A DNA stretch of 35,343 nt from Proteiniphilum sp. (GCA_018433945.1 JAHDQF010000007.1:1-35343); one strand, 5' to 3'; counted from the first letter of the stretch, positions 9,509 through 18,195 are shown. The notes: a model not told the origin generated them from the letters alone. Made by a program: numbers and translations.

Positions 9509-10663
9509 ATGGAAGTAACCCCAACCAACCAATTTGATGAGATCCGCCCCCTCCACGACAGCGAGGTGGAGGATGCCATCTCTTCCCTGATCGCCGACCC
9601 TCTCTTCCGGCGTGCTGCTGAACCGTTCATCCAGCCTTTCACCTGGGATCAGTTCATCGCTGCCCTGGGAGACTGCAAAAGTAAAGATGCGTTCCAAAGC
9701 AACATCATCTACCCGGTCATGAAGCAGCTGATCGGAAAAACCACGACCGAACTGAAAGGGTTCGGATGGGAACATACCGATAAGCAAAAAGGCAGCCTTT
9801 ACATCTCGAACCATCGTGACATTGTGCTCGATGCCGCCTTCCTCAACATCCTGATGTTCGACAAGGCAATGCCCACAACCGAGATTGCCATTGGTGACAA
9901 CCTGCTCATCTACCCCTGGATAGAAAAACTGGTGCGCCTCAACAAGAGCTTTATCGTGAAAAGAGGTGTCTCGGTACGTCAGATGCTGCAGGTATCTAAG
10001 CTCCTATCCGACTATATTCATGACACGGTTGTCACCCGCTCTCAGCCGGTATGGATTGCACAACGGGAAGGGAGAGCAAAGGACTCAAACGACAAGACAC
10101 AGACCAGTCTGCTGAAGATGCTCACCCTCCACGACAGTGCCCATCCCCTGGCGACACTGAAAGAGTTGCATATCATCCCGGTGGCCATCTCCTACGAGAT
10201 TGATCCCTGTGACTACCTCAAAGCGCGGGAATATCAGCTCAAACGTGACAACCCTGCCCACTGCAAGAGTCACGCCGAAGACCTGGAGAACATGATCACC
10301 GGCATCATGGGTAGCAAGGGAAAGGTTCATTTTCGCTTTGGCAACCCCATCAACAAACTACTGGAAGATATACCGGCCGATACACCCAAAAATGAGCTGA
10401 TTGAGAAAGTGGCTACCATGATCGATCAGGAGATCTACCGCAACTACAGCTTCTTTCCCTGGAACTATGTGGCTTATGACATGATGACCGGTGAGCGACG
10501 TTTTGCAAATGAGTATGGTGAAGAGGAGCGCCAGCAGTTCGAAGCATACCTGGAGAGGCAGATCGGGAAAGTTAAGATCTCCAACCGCGACGATGCTTTT
10601 CTTCGGGAGATGATGGTGATGATGTATGGCAATACGCTGAAAAACAGTCTACTTGTACCCTAA
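9509..10663 (+). CDS. PlsC/PlsB-like acyltransferase
   Basis: The product has 384 residues and no signal peptide. The block I motif reads SNHRDIVLD (His at about 109), and block II-like sequence REGRAKDSNDKTQTSLLKML follows about 75 residues later, resembling the EGGRSR region of PlsB enzymes. Block III-like HIIPVAISYE follows at 216-225. This places it among glycerolipid acyltransferases that esterify fatty acids onto glycerol-phosphate derivatives at the inner membrane; the donor and acceptor are unknown. The usual HX4D spacing is not met, since the motif is HX5D (or HXD). The gene follows ddl and overlaps nothing, and a NigD-like gene starts 4 nt after its stop. Confidence 0.8.
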   Translation: MEVTPTNQFDEIRPLHDSEVEDAISSLIADPLFRRAAEPFIQPFTWDQFIAALGDCKSKDAFQSNIIYPVMKQLIGKTTTELKGFGWEHTDKQKGSLYISNHRDIVLDAAFLNILMFDKAMPTTEIAIGDNLLIYPWIEKLVRLNKSFIVKRGVSVRQMLQVSKLLSDYIHDTVVTRSQPVWIAQREGRAKDSNDKTQTSLLKMLTLHDSAHPLATLKELHIIPVAISYEIDPCDYLKAREYQLKRDNPAHCKSHAEDLENMITGIMGSKGKVHFRFGNPINKLLEDIPADTPKNELIEKVATMIDQEIYRNYSFFPWNYVAYDMMTGERRFANEYGEEERQQFEAYLERQIGKVKISNRDDAFLREMMVMMYGNTLKNSLLVP

Positions 10664-10667
10664 CTGG

Positions 10668-11288
10668 ATGGTGGTGAGAAAATCGGTGAACCTGCTGATG
10701 GCATGGATGCTTTTCATGTTCCTCCCGGGATGTGATGAGGAGCCGGAGCGTCTGAACGACTACCTGGTCGATCTGGCCACCCGTATCCAAACCAGAGAGG
10801 GGTGTCGCTACCGGTTAGACAACAACCGCCTGCTGATCCCTCTCCAGGGAGAGGATTGCTCCGGCAACAACGGCCAGCGGGTGATCCTCAACTACAGCTT
10901 GATGAATGGTGACACCATTCGCGTCAACGCTGTCAGTGACATCTTTACCGACGGCATCCGGACAGTAGGCTTTCCCGAAGGGTATGGAGCCGATCCGGTA
11001 AAGATCCAGAGCGTGTGGACTTCAGGGGGTTATCTCAACCTGATCTTTGAAACGGAATACCACAGCCGGCCACACAGGGTTGCGCTTTTTCGTGACACCC
11101 GTGCAGAATCGATCGACTTGTGGTTCAGTCACTCCCGCGAGGGCGATCCTCCTGGCTACCCGGAGAAGATGTATGCCTCCTTTTCTCTCGATGCCCTGCA
11201 CAGTGCGGATGATCAACCGATAGATTTCCGGCTCTTCATCCACACCGGGGAGGGTCTCCGCACTTTTCACTTCACTCTGCAGGAATAG
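10668..11288 (+). CDS. NigD-like lipoprotein
   Basis: The product has 206 residues from ATG 10668, placed 4 nt after the acyltransferase stop. An in-frame TTG at 10653 would overlap that gene and is less likely. The N-terminus is a lipoprotein signal ending in LPGC (Cys22). The rest matches the NigD-like pattern seen in Bacteroidetes: a small N-terminal beta domain containing the Cys-rich EGCRYRLDNNRLLIPL region, then a C-terminal beta domain ending in FHFTLQE. NigD-type proteins are named from a bacteriocin-associated Bacteroides gene, but most have no known role. Its 3' end overlaps the convergent TonB-like gene by 17 nt. Confidence 0.72.
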   Translation: MVVRKSVNLLMAWMLFMFLPGCDEEPERLNDYLVDLATRIQTREGCRYRLDNNRLLIPLQGEDCSGNNGQRVILNYSLMNGDTIRVNAVSDIFTDGIRTVGFPEGYGADPVKIQSVWTSGGYLNLIFETEYHSRPHRVALFRDTRAESIDLWFSHSREGDPPGYPEKMYASFSLDALHSADDQPIDFRLFIHTGEGLRTFHFTLQE

Positions 11289-12126
11289 GCTCCTCGTCAA
11301 TGGTGAAATCGATCGGTAGCAGGCACTTGACATTCACCTTCTCTCCACCGTTTTCACCGGGTATCCAGCGTGGCATCAGGCCCAGCACGCGGATGGCTTC
11401 GTTGTCGAGCTGCGGGTGCAGACCCTCCACCACCTCTATATTGGAGATGGAACCATCCTTGCTCACAATGAAAGAGCAGAGAATACGTCCCTCAATGCCC
11501 TGTTGACGTGCCTCTTTCGGGTAACGGATGTTGTGGGCGATAAACTCGGCCAGTCCCTCCTCACCATACTCATAGCGGGGCATCTGATCTACAATGGTGA
11601 GGATCTCATTCTGTTCAATGATCTCCCTATCTGTCTTGGCATAGGCACGGGCGGTGGCGCTCTCGGAGGGCATGGTCTTGACCGGTGCCCTGCGTGCCTG
11701 TTTGTTCAGCTTGAAATACATCGGCACATAGCTCTCGGCACGCACAATCTCACCGTGATGCCGTGCCGGTCGCCAGGGGGGCATCAGCTGCAGAATACGC
11801 AATGCCTCTGCATCCAACAAGGGATCGGCACGGTGGATGATTTTGAAGTTTGAGAGTGTCCCATCCTTCTCCACCACGAAAGTGTAAACCACCAATCCCT
11901 GGATATCGCGCTCCACAGCTTCAGGTGGATAGCGAAGCGTATTGGAGATGAAACGGTGCATCTCGGCGGTACCACCGGTGAACATCGGCAGAATATCGGG
12001 ATCTTCAACTATACGGTCACTGGCAGAAAGGGGTGGCTCCTGTGCCATCACCCCCCATTGCTCTCCAGTCATGCTACCGGCCCAGAGAGCAAGGGTCAGC
12101 ATTAAGGTAAATATGGGTAACTTCAT
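11272..12126 (-). CDS. Secreted protein with two TonB C-terminal domains
   Basis: The product has 284 residues. A Sec signal peptide covers about 1-20 (MKLPIFTLMLTLALWAGSMT). Two TonB_C domains lie at about 55-141 and 188-277, each with the RYP..A....G..VYTFVV.KDG pattern and a late LMP.W.PG motif. Between them is a short Arg/Lys- and Ser-containing linker. Standard TonB has one such domain, a membrane anchor and a Pro-rich spacer. Here there is no internal transmembrane helix or Pro-rich spacer. It could therefore bind TonB boxes or peptidoglycan in the periplasm without energising transport, but that is inference. It is transcribed divergently from typA and has its own promoter. Confidence 0.85.
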   Translation of the reverse strand: MKLPIFTLMLTLALWAGSMTGEQWGVMAQEPPLSASDRIVEDPDILPMFTGGTAEMHRFISNTLRYPPEAVERDIQGLVVYTFVVEKDGTLSNFKIIHRADPLLDAEALRILQLMPPWRPARHHGEIVRAESYVPMYFKLNKQARRAPVKTMPSESATARAYAKTDREIIEQNEILTIVDQMPRYEYGEEGLAEFIAHNIRYPKEARQQGIEGRILCSFIVSKDGSISNIEVVEGLHPQLDNEAIRVLGLMPRWIPGENGGEKVNVKCLLPIDFTIDEEPIPAE

Positions 12127-12166
12127 CGATCGTTGTGGTATGATTAAATTTTACATTTTCGTTCGA

Positions 12167-12197
12167 CAAAGATACCAAAATGAGCTGTACTTCACAA
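12167..12197 (-). promoter_or_regulatory. Promoter of the tandem TonB_C gene
   Basis: The minus strand shows TTG (12197-12195), a 20-nt spacer and TATCTTTG (12174-12167), about 40 nt before the ATG. Both elements and their spacing match the Bacteroidetes consensus. Confidence 0.7.
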
Positions 12198-12290
12198 ATG
12201 AAACCTATCCGGGAAATCAATTTCACACGATTTCACCAACGACTCTCAAGAAAGACGCATGAGCCAGACGATTATCGCACAAAAAAAGCG

Positions 12291-12298
12291 TATCTTTG
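12291..12298 (+). promoter_or_regulatory. -7 promoter element of typA
   Basis: TATCTTTG lies 20 nt before the typA ATG at 12319. It puts transcription start at about 12304-12306, which rules out the longer reading frame beginning at 12259. No good TTG is seen at -33. Confidence 0.6.
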
Positions 12299-12318
12299 CA
12301 CCCTCAAAAGATTGTTTT

Positions 12319-14121
12319 ATGCAGAATATCCGTAACATCGCCATCATTGCTCACGTGGATCATGGCAAAACCACCCTGGTGGACAAAATGCTTATGGCCG
12401 GTCACCTGTTCCGCGAGAACCAGCAACAGGAGGAGCTGATCCTTGACAGCAACGACCTGGAGCGCGAGCGTGGCATCACCATCCTCTCCAAGAATGTCTC
12501 CATCCATTATGGCGACACCAAGATCAACATCATCGACACACCGGGTCATGCCGACTTTGGCGGGGAGGTGGAGCGGGTGCTCAACATGGCCGACGGCTGC
12601 CTGCTGGTGGTTGACGCCTTCGAGGGGCCGATGCCACAGACACGTTTTGTTTTGCAGAAAGCACTCGAAATCGGTTTGAAACCGGTACTGGTGATCAATA
12701 AGGTGGACAAGCCCAACTGCCGTCCCGAGGAGGTGCAGGAGAAGGTGTTCGACCTGATGTTCAGCCTCGACGCCACTGAGGAGCAGCTCGATTTCCCCAC
12801 CATCTACGGATCAGCCAAGCAGGGGTGGATGTCTGACGACTGGAAGAAACCCTCCGGCAACATCGTCCCACTGCTGGATGCCATCATCCACCATGTTCCC
12901 GCACCGAAGATGCGGGAGGGTACCCCGCAGTTGCTGATCACCTCACTCGATTACTCCAACTATGTGGGGCGCATCGCCGTGGGGCGCGTGCATCGCGGTA
13001 CGCTGCTCTCCGGAAAGGAGTATGCCCTATGCAAGAGAGACGGCAGCATCAGGAAGACCCGGATCAGGGAGCTGAACATCTTCGAGGGACTGGGCAGGAC
13101 GAAAGTGGATGCAGTGAGCTCAGGCGACATCTGCGCGCTGATCGGCATTGAGGGCTTCGAGATCGGCGACAGCATCACCGACCTGGAGAAGCCGGAGCCG
13201 CTCGACCCCATCGCCATTGACGAACCCACCATGTCGATGCTCTTCACCATCAACAACTCACCTTTCTACGGACAGGATGGCAAGTATGTCACCTCGCGCC
13301 ACATCTACGACCGTCTGATGCGGGAACTGGACAAGAACCTGGCCCTGCGCGTGGAGGAGACCGGCAATGCCGACTCCTGGATCGTCTATGGCCGCGGGGT
13401 GCTGCACCTCTCGGTGCTGATCGAGACGATGCGCCGCGAGGGATATGAGTTGCAGGTGGGTCAGCCGCAGGTGATCATCAAGCAGATCGGTGGCGAGAAC
13501 TATGAGCCGGTAGAGCAACTGACGGTCAACCTGCCGGAAGAGTCGGCCAGCAAGGTGATCGACATCATCACCCGCCGCAAGGGGGAGATGCTTTCGATGG
13601 AGAGCAAGGGAGACCGCATGCACATGGAGTTCACCATCCCCTCACGCGGCATCATCGGTCTGAACAACATCGTGCTCACGCTCTCTGCCGGAGAAGCAAT
13701 CCTGGCTCACCGCTTTCTGGAGTACCAGCCCTGGAAAGGTGTCATCGAAAAGCGGCAGAACGGTTCCATCATTGCCGGCGAGTCGGGCAACGCCTACGCC
13801 TATGCGCTCGATAAGCTGCAGGATCGCGGCCGCTTCTTCATTGAGCCACAGACCGACGTCTACCAGGGACAGGTGGTGGGTGAGCACAGCAAGGAGGGCG
13901 ACCTGGTGGTAAACGTCACCAAGTCGAAGAAGCTGACCAACGTGCGTGCCTCCGGCAGCGACGACAAGGCACAGCTCGCTCCCCCCGTAGTCTTCAGCCT
14001 GGAGGAGGCACTCGAGTACATCAAGGAAGATGAATATGTGGAGGTAACCCCCCACCACATGCGCATCCGCAAGATCATCCTCGACGAGACAGAGCGCAAG
14101 CGGGCGTCGAAGAAAGGATAA
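12319..14121 (+). CDS. typA: Translational GTPase TypA/BipA
   Basis: The product has 600 residues, the family norm, beginning [20 protein letters not shown]. The G domain motifs are G1 AHVDHGKT (11-18), G2 region RERGITI, G3 [11 protein letters not shown] and G4 NKVDKP. Beta-barrel and EF-G-like domains follow, then the BipA-specific C-terminal domain with [11 protein letters not shown]. The protein binds ribosomes and affects 50S assembly and stress adaptation, notably at low temperature. The frame extends upstream to 12259, but that portion overlaps the promoter. It is a single gene, divergent from the TonB-like gene and convergent with folE. Confidence 0.95.
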   Translation: MQNIRNIAIIAHVDHGKTTLVDKMLMAGHLFRENQQQEELILDSNDLERERGITILSKNVSIHYGDTKINIIDTPGHADFGGEVERVLNMADGCLLVVDAFEGPMPQTRFVLQKALEIGLKPVLVINKVDKPNCRPEEVQEKVFDLMFSLDATEEQLDFPTIYGSAKQGWMSDDWKKPSGNIVPLLDAIIHHVPAPKMREGTPQLLITSLDYSNYVGRIAVGRVHRGTLLSGKEYALCKRDGSIRKTRIRELNIFEGLGRTKVDAVSSGDICALIGIEGFEIGDSITDLEKPEPLDPIAIDEPTMSMLFTINNSPFYGQDGKYVTSRHIYDRLMRELDKNLALRVEETGNADSWIVYGRGVLHLSVLIETMRREGYELQVGQPQVIIKQIGGENYEPVEQLTVNLPEESASKVIDIITRRKGEMLSMESKGDRMHMEFTIPSRGIIGLNNIVLTLSAGEAILAHRFLEYQPWKGVIEKRQNGSIIAGESGNAYAYALDKLQDRGRFFIEPQTDVYQGQVVGEHSKEGDLVVNVTKSKKLTNVRASGSDDKAQLAPPVVFSLEEALEYIKEDEYVEVTPHHMRIRKIILDETERKRASKKG

Positions 14122-14126
14122 GCAAG

Positions 14127-14167
14127 CAAAAGGAAAGCCGCCCTGAATGCAGAAACGCATGGGCGGC
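14127..14167 (-). terminator. Terminator of folE (minus strand)
   Basis: GCCGCCC (14137-14143) pairs with GGGCGGC (14161-14167). An inner ATGC/GCAT stem is separated by a 3-nt bulge. On the minus strand the stem is followed by TTTCCTTTT (14136 downward), a fair U-rich tract. It lies about 40 nt after the folE stop. Confidence 0.6.
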
Positions 14168-14179
14168 ATCTATCATCAG

Positions 14180-14214
14180 ACGTTTGTTGCTCAGCGCAAC
14201 AGACGTTATTTTTT
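14180..14214 (+). terminator. Terminator of typA (plus strand), running into the folE stop codon
   Basis: An 11-bp stem (14180-14190 with 14196-14205 plus one wobble pair) has the loop TCAGC and is followed by TTATTTTTT (14206-14214). The T tract is the complement of the last folE codons (Lys-Lys-stop), so the two genes share these bases. Confidence 0.75.
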
Positions 14215-14781
14215 GATCAGGTTGATAAACTCCTCGCGGGTTTTTTGCTCCCGGAAGACACCGGTGAAGTCGGAGGTGGTGGTGATGGAGTGCTGCTTCT
14301 CCACGCCCCGCATCTGCATGCACATGTGCTGTGCTTCAATCACCACCATCACCCCCATCGGGTTGAGGGTCTTCTGAATGCACTCCTTGATCTGGGTGGT
14401 GAGCCGCTCCTGCACCTGCAGGCGGTGGGCATAGATATCCACCACGCGGGCAATCTTGCTCAGTCCGGTGATGTACCCGTCAGGAATATATGCCACATGA
14501 GCTTTTCCAAAGAAGGGGAGCATGTGGTGTTCACACAACGAAAAGAGATCGATATCCTTCACAATCACCATCTGACGATAGTTCTCCTTGAAAAGGGCGG
14601 AACGGAGGATCTCCTCTGGGTCCTGCCAATATCCTTTTGTCAGGTACTGCATCGCTTTGGCCACACGGAGAGGTGTCTTGATCAACCCATCACGGCCGGC
14701 ATCCTCACCCAGGAGCGAAAGTATATCCTGCATATGATCCGCTATCAGTGAGCGGTTCTTCTCCAGTTCTTCTGTTGACAT
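14206..14781 (-). CDS. folE: GTP cyclohydrolase I
   Basis: The product has 191 residues from ATG 14781. A TTG start at 14811, overlapping the SPOR stop as TTGA, would add ten residues. Family motifs include the zinc-binding [20 protein letters not shown], then [23 protein letters not shown], and [11 protein letters not shown] with the second Cys ligand. The enzyme converts GTP to 7,8-dihydroneopterin triphosphate, the entry to folate and queuosine-type pteridines, as a toroidal homodecamer in the cytoplasm. It is the last gene of the DUF1599-DoxX-tpiA-SPOR-folE run and converges on typA. Confidence 0.95.
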   Translation of the reverse strand: MSTEELEKNRSLIADHMQDILSLLGEDAGRDGLIKTPLRVAKAMQYLTKGYWQDPEEILRSALFKENYRQMVIVKDIDLFSLCEHHMLPFFGKAHVAYIPDGYITGLSKIARVVDIYAHRLQVQERLTTQIKECIQKTLNPMGVMVVIEAQHMCMQMRGVEKQHSITTTSDFTGVFREQKTREEFINLIKK

Positions 14782-14807
14782 CTGTTGATCTTCTGTTATG
14801 GGGAGCT

Positions 14808-15338
14808 TCAATCTTCCTCTCCGCCGGAGTAGGCACGGTGCACCGGTATCTTCACCTCATCCACCACGAGATACATCTCCCGTCCAAAAGAGGGGAATGC
14901 GCTCTGTATCTCTTTCATCACCTCTTCGGCCTCCTCACGCTTTTCAAAATTACCGACACGCAATCGCCAGAAAGGTGAGTCGAACAACACCACCGCTTCA
15001 TGCTCCGGAAAGGCATGCTCAATGAGCTGTTTTTTGCGGGTGGCCTCCTCGCGTGAGGTACGCTGGTTGTTACCGGAAAAAACCTGAATCTTGTATCCCC
15101 GCATCTTGTAGTACTGCATCGACCCATCGGGAGTGGTATAAATCTGTCTGGGAGGAGCCATGGAGCGTCCCACGATCCCACTGATGTTCTCATCTTCGAA
15201 AACCCTCACGCGCCCCTTACCGGGCTGATCCCTGTTCAGCTCCTGAAGAATCTTGTTATTCGAATGAGACTGTTGACCATATAGTGCTGTTGTCATGAGC
15301 AACAACAGGGAATAGAAAAGAATGGGCAATCTATGCAT
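14808..15338 (-). CDS. SPOR-domain periplasmic protein
   Basis: The product has 176 residues from ATG 15338. A TTG at 15353 lies within the predicted -7 element and is rejected. A signal peptide of about 20 residues ends in LYGQ. A linker follows, and then a SPOR domain at about 80-160 opens with [18 protein letters not shown] and ends with [15 protein letters not shown] domains bind denuded glycan strands at division sites. The protein may act there, but no other division gene is adjacent. folE begins 26 nt downstream. A 13-bp hairpin separates it from tpiA upstream. Confidence 0.85.
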   Translation of the reverse strand: MHRLPILFYSLLLLMTTALYGQQSHSNNKILQELNRDQPGKGRVRVFEDENISGIVGRSMAPPRQIYTTPDGSMQYYKMRGYKIQVFSGNNQRTSREEATRKKQLIEHAFPEHEAVVLFDSPFWRLRVGNFEKREEAEEVMKEIQSAFPSFGREMYLVVDEVKIPVHRAYSGGEED

Positions 15339-15350
15339 CTCTTTTTTCTG

Positions 15351-15358
15351 CAAAGGTA
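15351..15358 (-). promoter_or_regulatory. -7 element before the SPOR/folE pair
   Basis: The minus strand reads TACCTTTG. A start about 7 nt downstream would leave a leader of only a few bases before the ATG at 15338. No TTG is found at -33, where the upstream terminator hairpin sits, so this is tentative. Confidence 0.4.
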
Positions 15359-15363
15359 AAGAA

Positions 15364-15394
15364 TTACCACAGATTCGGGTTGAATCTGTGGTAA
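15364..15394 (-). terminator. Hairpin between tpiA and the SPOR gene
   Basis: A perfect 13-bp inverted repeat (15364-15376 with 15382-15394) has a 5-nt loop. The minus-strand side continues TTCTTTA, a weak U tract. It likely terminates or attenuates transcripts arriving from tpiA, 16 nt after its stop codon. Confidence 0.65.
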
Positions 15395-15409
15395 AATTCT
15401 GTTAATAAC

Positions 15410-16171
15410 TTAAAATGCCTCAATGATGGGCATGAACTTGTCCACGCTCAGTGAGGCACCGCCAATCAGCCCCCCATCCACATCGGGATTGGAAAAAAGC
15501 TCTTTCGCATTGGCCGCATTACAGCTGCCACCATAAAGGATGGAGGCATTGCCGGCTACCGCTGCACCATATTTGCCGGTGAGGGCCTCGCGAATGAAAG
15601 CATGCATCTCCTGAGCCTGTGCAGCGGTGGCTGTCTTACCGGTACCGATTGCCCAAACCGGCTCATAGGCCAGTATGATCTTCCCGAAATCATTGGCCGG
15701 CAGATCAAACAATGAGGCTTCCATCTGCGATTTCACCACCTCAAAATGTTTTCCAGACACTCTCTCCTCCAGCACCTCACCGATGCAGAAGATGGGGGTC
15801 AGGCCGTTGGCGAGTGCCAGCAACACTTTCTCCTTGAGGATTTCCGGTGTTTCGTGGTAATAGGCACGCCGTTCACTATGGCCAAGGATAACATATTTCG
15901 CTCCGGTGGAAGCCACCATCGCTGCTGAGACCTCTCCGGTATAGGCACCGGCGGCCTTGTCGGCACAGTTCTGGGCAGCCACCCCAATGTGGTTGCTGTC
16001 CACGACATCTACCACGCTTGCCAGGTGGATGAAAGGAGTACCGATGATCACATCGCAGTGCACCGATTTCTCTTTCAACGCTTCATTCAGTTCTTTCGCC
16101 AGTGCGATACCCTCCTGCAGGTTCTTGTTCATTTTCCAGTTACCTGCTACAATGTTCTTTCTCATACTCAT
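15410..16171 (-). CDS. tpiA: Triosephosphate isomerase
   Basis: The product has 253 residues from the first ATG; a second in-frame ATG at 16165 would give the commoner N-terminus [13 protein letters not shown]. Active-site residues are present: Asn11 and Lys13 in GNWKMN, His98 in LGHSERR, and Glu170 in [11 protein letters not shown]. Loop 6 (GTGKTA) and the phosphate-binding GLIGGASL complete the family signature. It interconverts dihydroxyacetone phosphate and glyceraldehyde 3-phosphate in glycolysis. It lies 47 nt after the DoxX-type gene on the same strand and probably shares its transcript. Confidence 0.96.
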   Translation of the reverse strand: MSMRKNIVAGNWKMNKNLQEGIALAKELNEALKEKSVHCDVIIGTPFIHLASVVDVVDSNHIGVAAQNCADKAAGAYTGEVSAAMVASTGAKYVILGHSERRAYYHETPEILKEKVLLALANGLTPIFCIGEVLEERVSGKHFEVVKSQMEASLFDLPANDFGKIILAYEPVWAIGTGKTATAAQAQEMHAFIREALTGKYGAAVAGNASILYGGSCNAANAKELFSNPDVDGGLIGGASLSVDKFMPIIEAF

Positions 16172-16218
16172 ACAAATATTAATGGTTACTATTTTCGATC
16201 TACATCAGTTATTTCCGC

Positions 16219-17505
16219 TTATCTCAATTTTTTCTCCCGACGGGCACTCCTCATTTCCAGCCATTTAAGAAGAAACAGGGGTATCAGCAACAACAGAGAT
16301 AACATCAGCAGACGACCGGTGTCACCCAGTTGCGGCGCTTCCATAGAGTCGTCAAAAGGCAAAGTGTCAGGCAGTTGGCTGTCATCCCACTTGTTGATGA
16401 CAACCCCTTCCCGGAGGAGCATCAATCCCGGGTTTGAACGTATCATTGTCTTGAGCACCCTTTCATCGGCGATGGCAAAGCGGAACCCTGTGCGGTGAAG
16501 CTCTTTCCAGGCTTCCACCACATCGATTGGTGAAGCGGTGAGCAGATAGAAGGAATAACCCTCCTCAACTGCTAAACGATGCAGCAGTTTGAATTGATCC
16601 AGGTAACGCAGCTCCATCTCCTCAAGTGAAGGAGCGATCATCAGGAAAAGCCAATCGGGTTCCAGCAATATCTGATCGGTGATGTCACTACCCACAGTCA
16701 GCGAGCCACTCTCTATATCTGGGTACAACACCGTTATGGCAAAATCTTCAATAGCCGGTTTGATTCCCTCCCGTACCAGGCGACTGCGCATATCTACGAA
16801 TGTCCAGGTTGAATCGTTCCAGGGATAATTCTCTTCGGTAAACGCTTTCTCCACCCCATCTTTCTGATAGATAAATACGGTCTCATAAATGTCAGCCAAC
16901 TCCGGATCCACCTCCATCTGTTCCGGAATGGAGGCCCCGATGTGATAGGGACGAAAATCAAACATTGGCAACCGGTGGAGGTTGTGCAGGGCAAACAACA
17001 GGGCGAACAGCAGTACCCATCCCGTAGCGGCTGGAGCCATCCTTTTCCCGAAGAGAGGGGTGATTCTCTCCTGTTTGAGGAAGAGCAGCAACAGGGCAGC
17101 CAGGAGCACTATATTCTTCCAGAATGTCTCCCAGTTGCTGATCTTGAAAGCGTCGCCGAAACAGCCACAATCCTCCACCGGATTGGTCAGTGCGATCCAG
17201 AGCGTGAGCGGGGTGAAAAAAAGCAGGAAGAGACCGGTCAAACGCAATGTCACCTTGCGCCAGAGTCCAAGCAACAACATCATCCCCAGCATGAACTCAC
17301 ACACCACCAACAACAGGGAGAGAGGCAACGAGAGCGCCATCAACTGCGACAGCCCCATCTCAATCAGATAATCGTCGATCTTGTATGCGGTTCCAAGCGG
17401 GTCAACCGCCTTGACGAAGCCCGAAAAGGTGAAAAGCCCCCCCACCAACAGACGGGCGATCATCACTGCAAGATCAGTTCCTTTTCTATTCCACATCAGC
17501 TTCAT
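16219..17505 (-). CDS. DoxX/MauE-type membrane protein with C-terminal domain (BT_3928-like)
   Basis: The product has 428 residues. Four to five membrane helices occupy about 12-145 and resemble DoxX/MauE. They contain the CGCFGD motif (Cys113, Cys115) shared by related membrane proteins linked to thiol redox. Another helix lies near 160-175. A soluble part of about 180 residues, with FLMIAPSLEEME and YLLTASP segments, resembles a thioredoxin-like fold without a CXXC pair. A last helix (about 398-415) precedes a basic tail. This architecture is familiar from Bacteroidetes as a DoxX/BT_3928-type protein. A role in electron transfer or thiol status is inferred. It overlaps the DUF1599 gene by 4 nt (ATGA) and precedes tpiA. 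Confidence 0.82.
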   Translation of the reverse strand: MKLMWNRKGTDLAVMIARLLVGGLFTFSGFVKAVDPLGTAYKIDDYLIEMGLSQLMALSLPLSLLLVVCEFMLGMMLLLGLWRKVTLRLTGLFLLFFTPLTLWIALTNPVEDCGCFGDAFKISNWETFWKNIVLLAALLLLFLKQERITPLFGKRMAPAATGWVLLFALLFALHNLHRLPMFDFRPYHIGASIPEQMEVDPELADIYETVFIYQKDGVEKAFTEENYPWNDSTWTFVDMRSRLVREGIKPAIEDFAITVLYPDIESGSLTVGSDITDQILLEPDWLFLMIAPSLEEMELRYLDQFKLLHRLAVEEGYSFYLLTASPIDVVEAWKELHRTGFRFAIADERVLKTMIRSNPGLMLLREGVVINKWDDSQLPDTLPFDDSMEAPQLGDTGRLLMLSLLLLIPLFLLKWLEMRSARREKKLR

Positions 17506-18053
17506 GCCCGTTCCTCTCCAAAGTGCAGTTTGATCAGCCCAAAAATGGCATAGTTAATCATATCCAGATAGTTGGCATCTATACCCTCCGAGATAAGGGT
17601 TTTTCCCTGATTGCTCTCAATCTCCTTGATGCGGTAGATCTTCATCAGGATCAGATCGGTATAGGAGCTTATGCGCATGCTCCTCCAGGCTTCATCATAG
17701 TCATGATTCTTGGCATTCATCAGGGCCTTAGCCTGTTGCAGGAAGCCATCATAAAGGGACAGGGCCTCTTCGGCTGTGATATCGACGCAGTCGGCATAAC
17801 CCAGCTTGAGCTGGATGAGTCCGATGATACCATAATTGACGATGCCGATGAACTCCGGAAATATCCCCTCCTCCACCCGGCTTTCACGCTTCATCTCCAG
17901 TGAACGGATCCGGTTGGCCTTGATGAAGATCTGATCAGTGACCGACTCCGGGCGCAGAATGCGCCAGGAAGCTCCATAATCGGTGAGCTTTTTCGAAAAG
18001 ATCTCGCGGCAGAGAGCCGCCACTTCGTCAAACTGCTGATTGGTTGCATCCAT
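17502..18053 (-). CDS. DUF1599 domain protein
   Basis: The product has 183 residues starting MDATNQQFDEVAALC. An upstream open frame to 18260 overlaps the promoter and terminator, so the ATG at 18053 is preferred. Two similar halves are seen, each with a K.(H/L)DYG/DEAWR-like motif followed by DLI/DQI..K..RI..(M/I)E. The first is LTDYGASWRILRPESVTDQIF and the second YDEAWRSMRISSYTDLILMKI. This internal duplication is the DUF1599 hallmark. Such proteins are helical and perhaps related to the MazG/dUTPase-type nucleotide-binding fold, but I know no proven activity. The stop overlaps the start of the DoxX gene, indicating tight coupling. Confidence 0.8.
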   Translation of the reverse strand: MDATNQQFDEVAALCREIFSKKLTDYGASWRILRPESVTDQIFIKANRIRSLEMKRESRVEEGIFPEFIGIVNYGIIGLIQLKLGYADCVDITAEEALSLYDGFLQQAKALMNAKNHDYDEAWRSMRISSYTDLILMKIYRIKEIESNQGKTLISEGIDANYLDMINYAIFGLIKLHFGEERA

Positions 18054-18124
18054 CCTCAAAAAGCTTGATAGTGTAACATAAAAGATAAATGATGCGTGAG
18101 CATAGAATAGTCTCTTCTGCCGAA

Positions 18125-18132
18125 CAAAGATA
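18125..18132 (-). promoter_or_regulatory. -7 promoter element of the DUF1599-DoxX-tpiA operon
   Basis: The minus strand reads TATCTTTG, 72 nt before the DUF1599 ATG and just past the terminator of the M23 gene. No clear TTG is seen at -33. Confidence 0.55.
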
Positions 18133-18135
18133 GAC

Positions 18136-18164
18136 AAAAAAAAGTACAGGAACCCATCCTGTAC
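18136..18164 (-). terminator. Intrinsic terminator of the M23 peptidase gene
   Basis: GTACAGGA (18144-18151) and TCCTGTAC (18157-18164) form an 8-bp perfect stem with a 5-nt loop. On the minus strand it is followed by eight T (18143-18136). It lies 32 nt after the M23 stop. Confidence 0.9.
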
Positions 18165-18195
18165 CCTATTTCTCACTTTCAGTGGCCGGGGTGCG

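Noticed and set aside
12259-12318. Upstream extension of typA
   Set aside because: It contains the -7 promoter element TATCTTTG, and TypA proteins begin at the internal [12 protein letters not shown].
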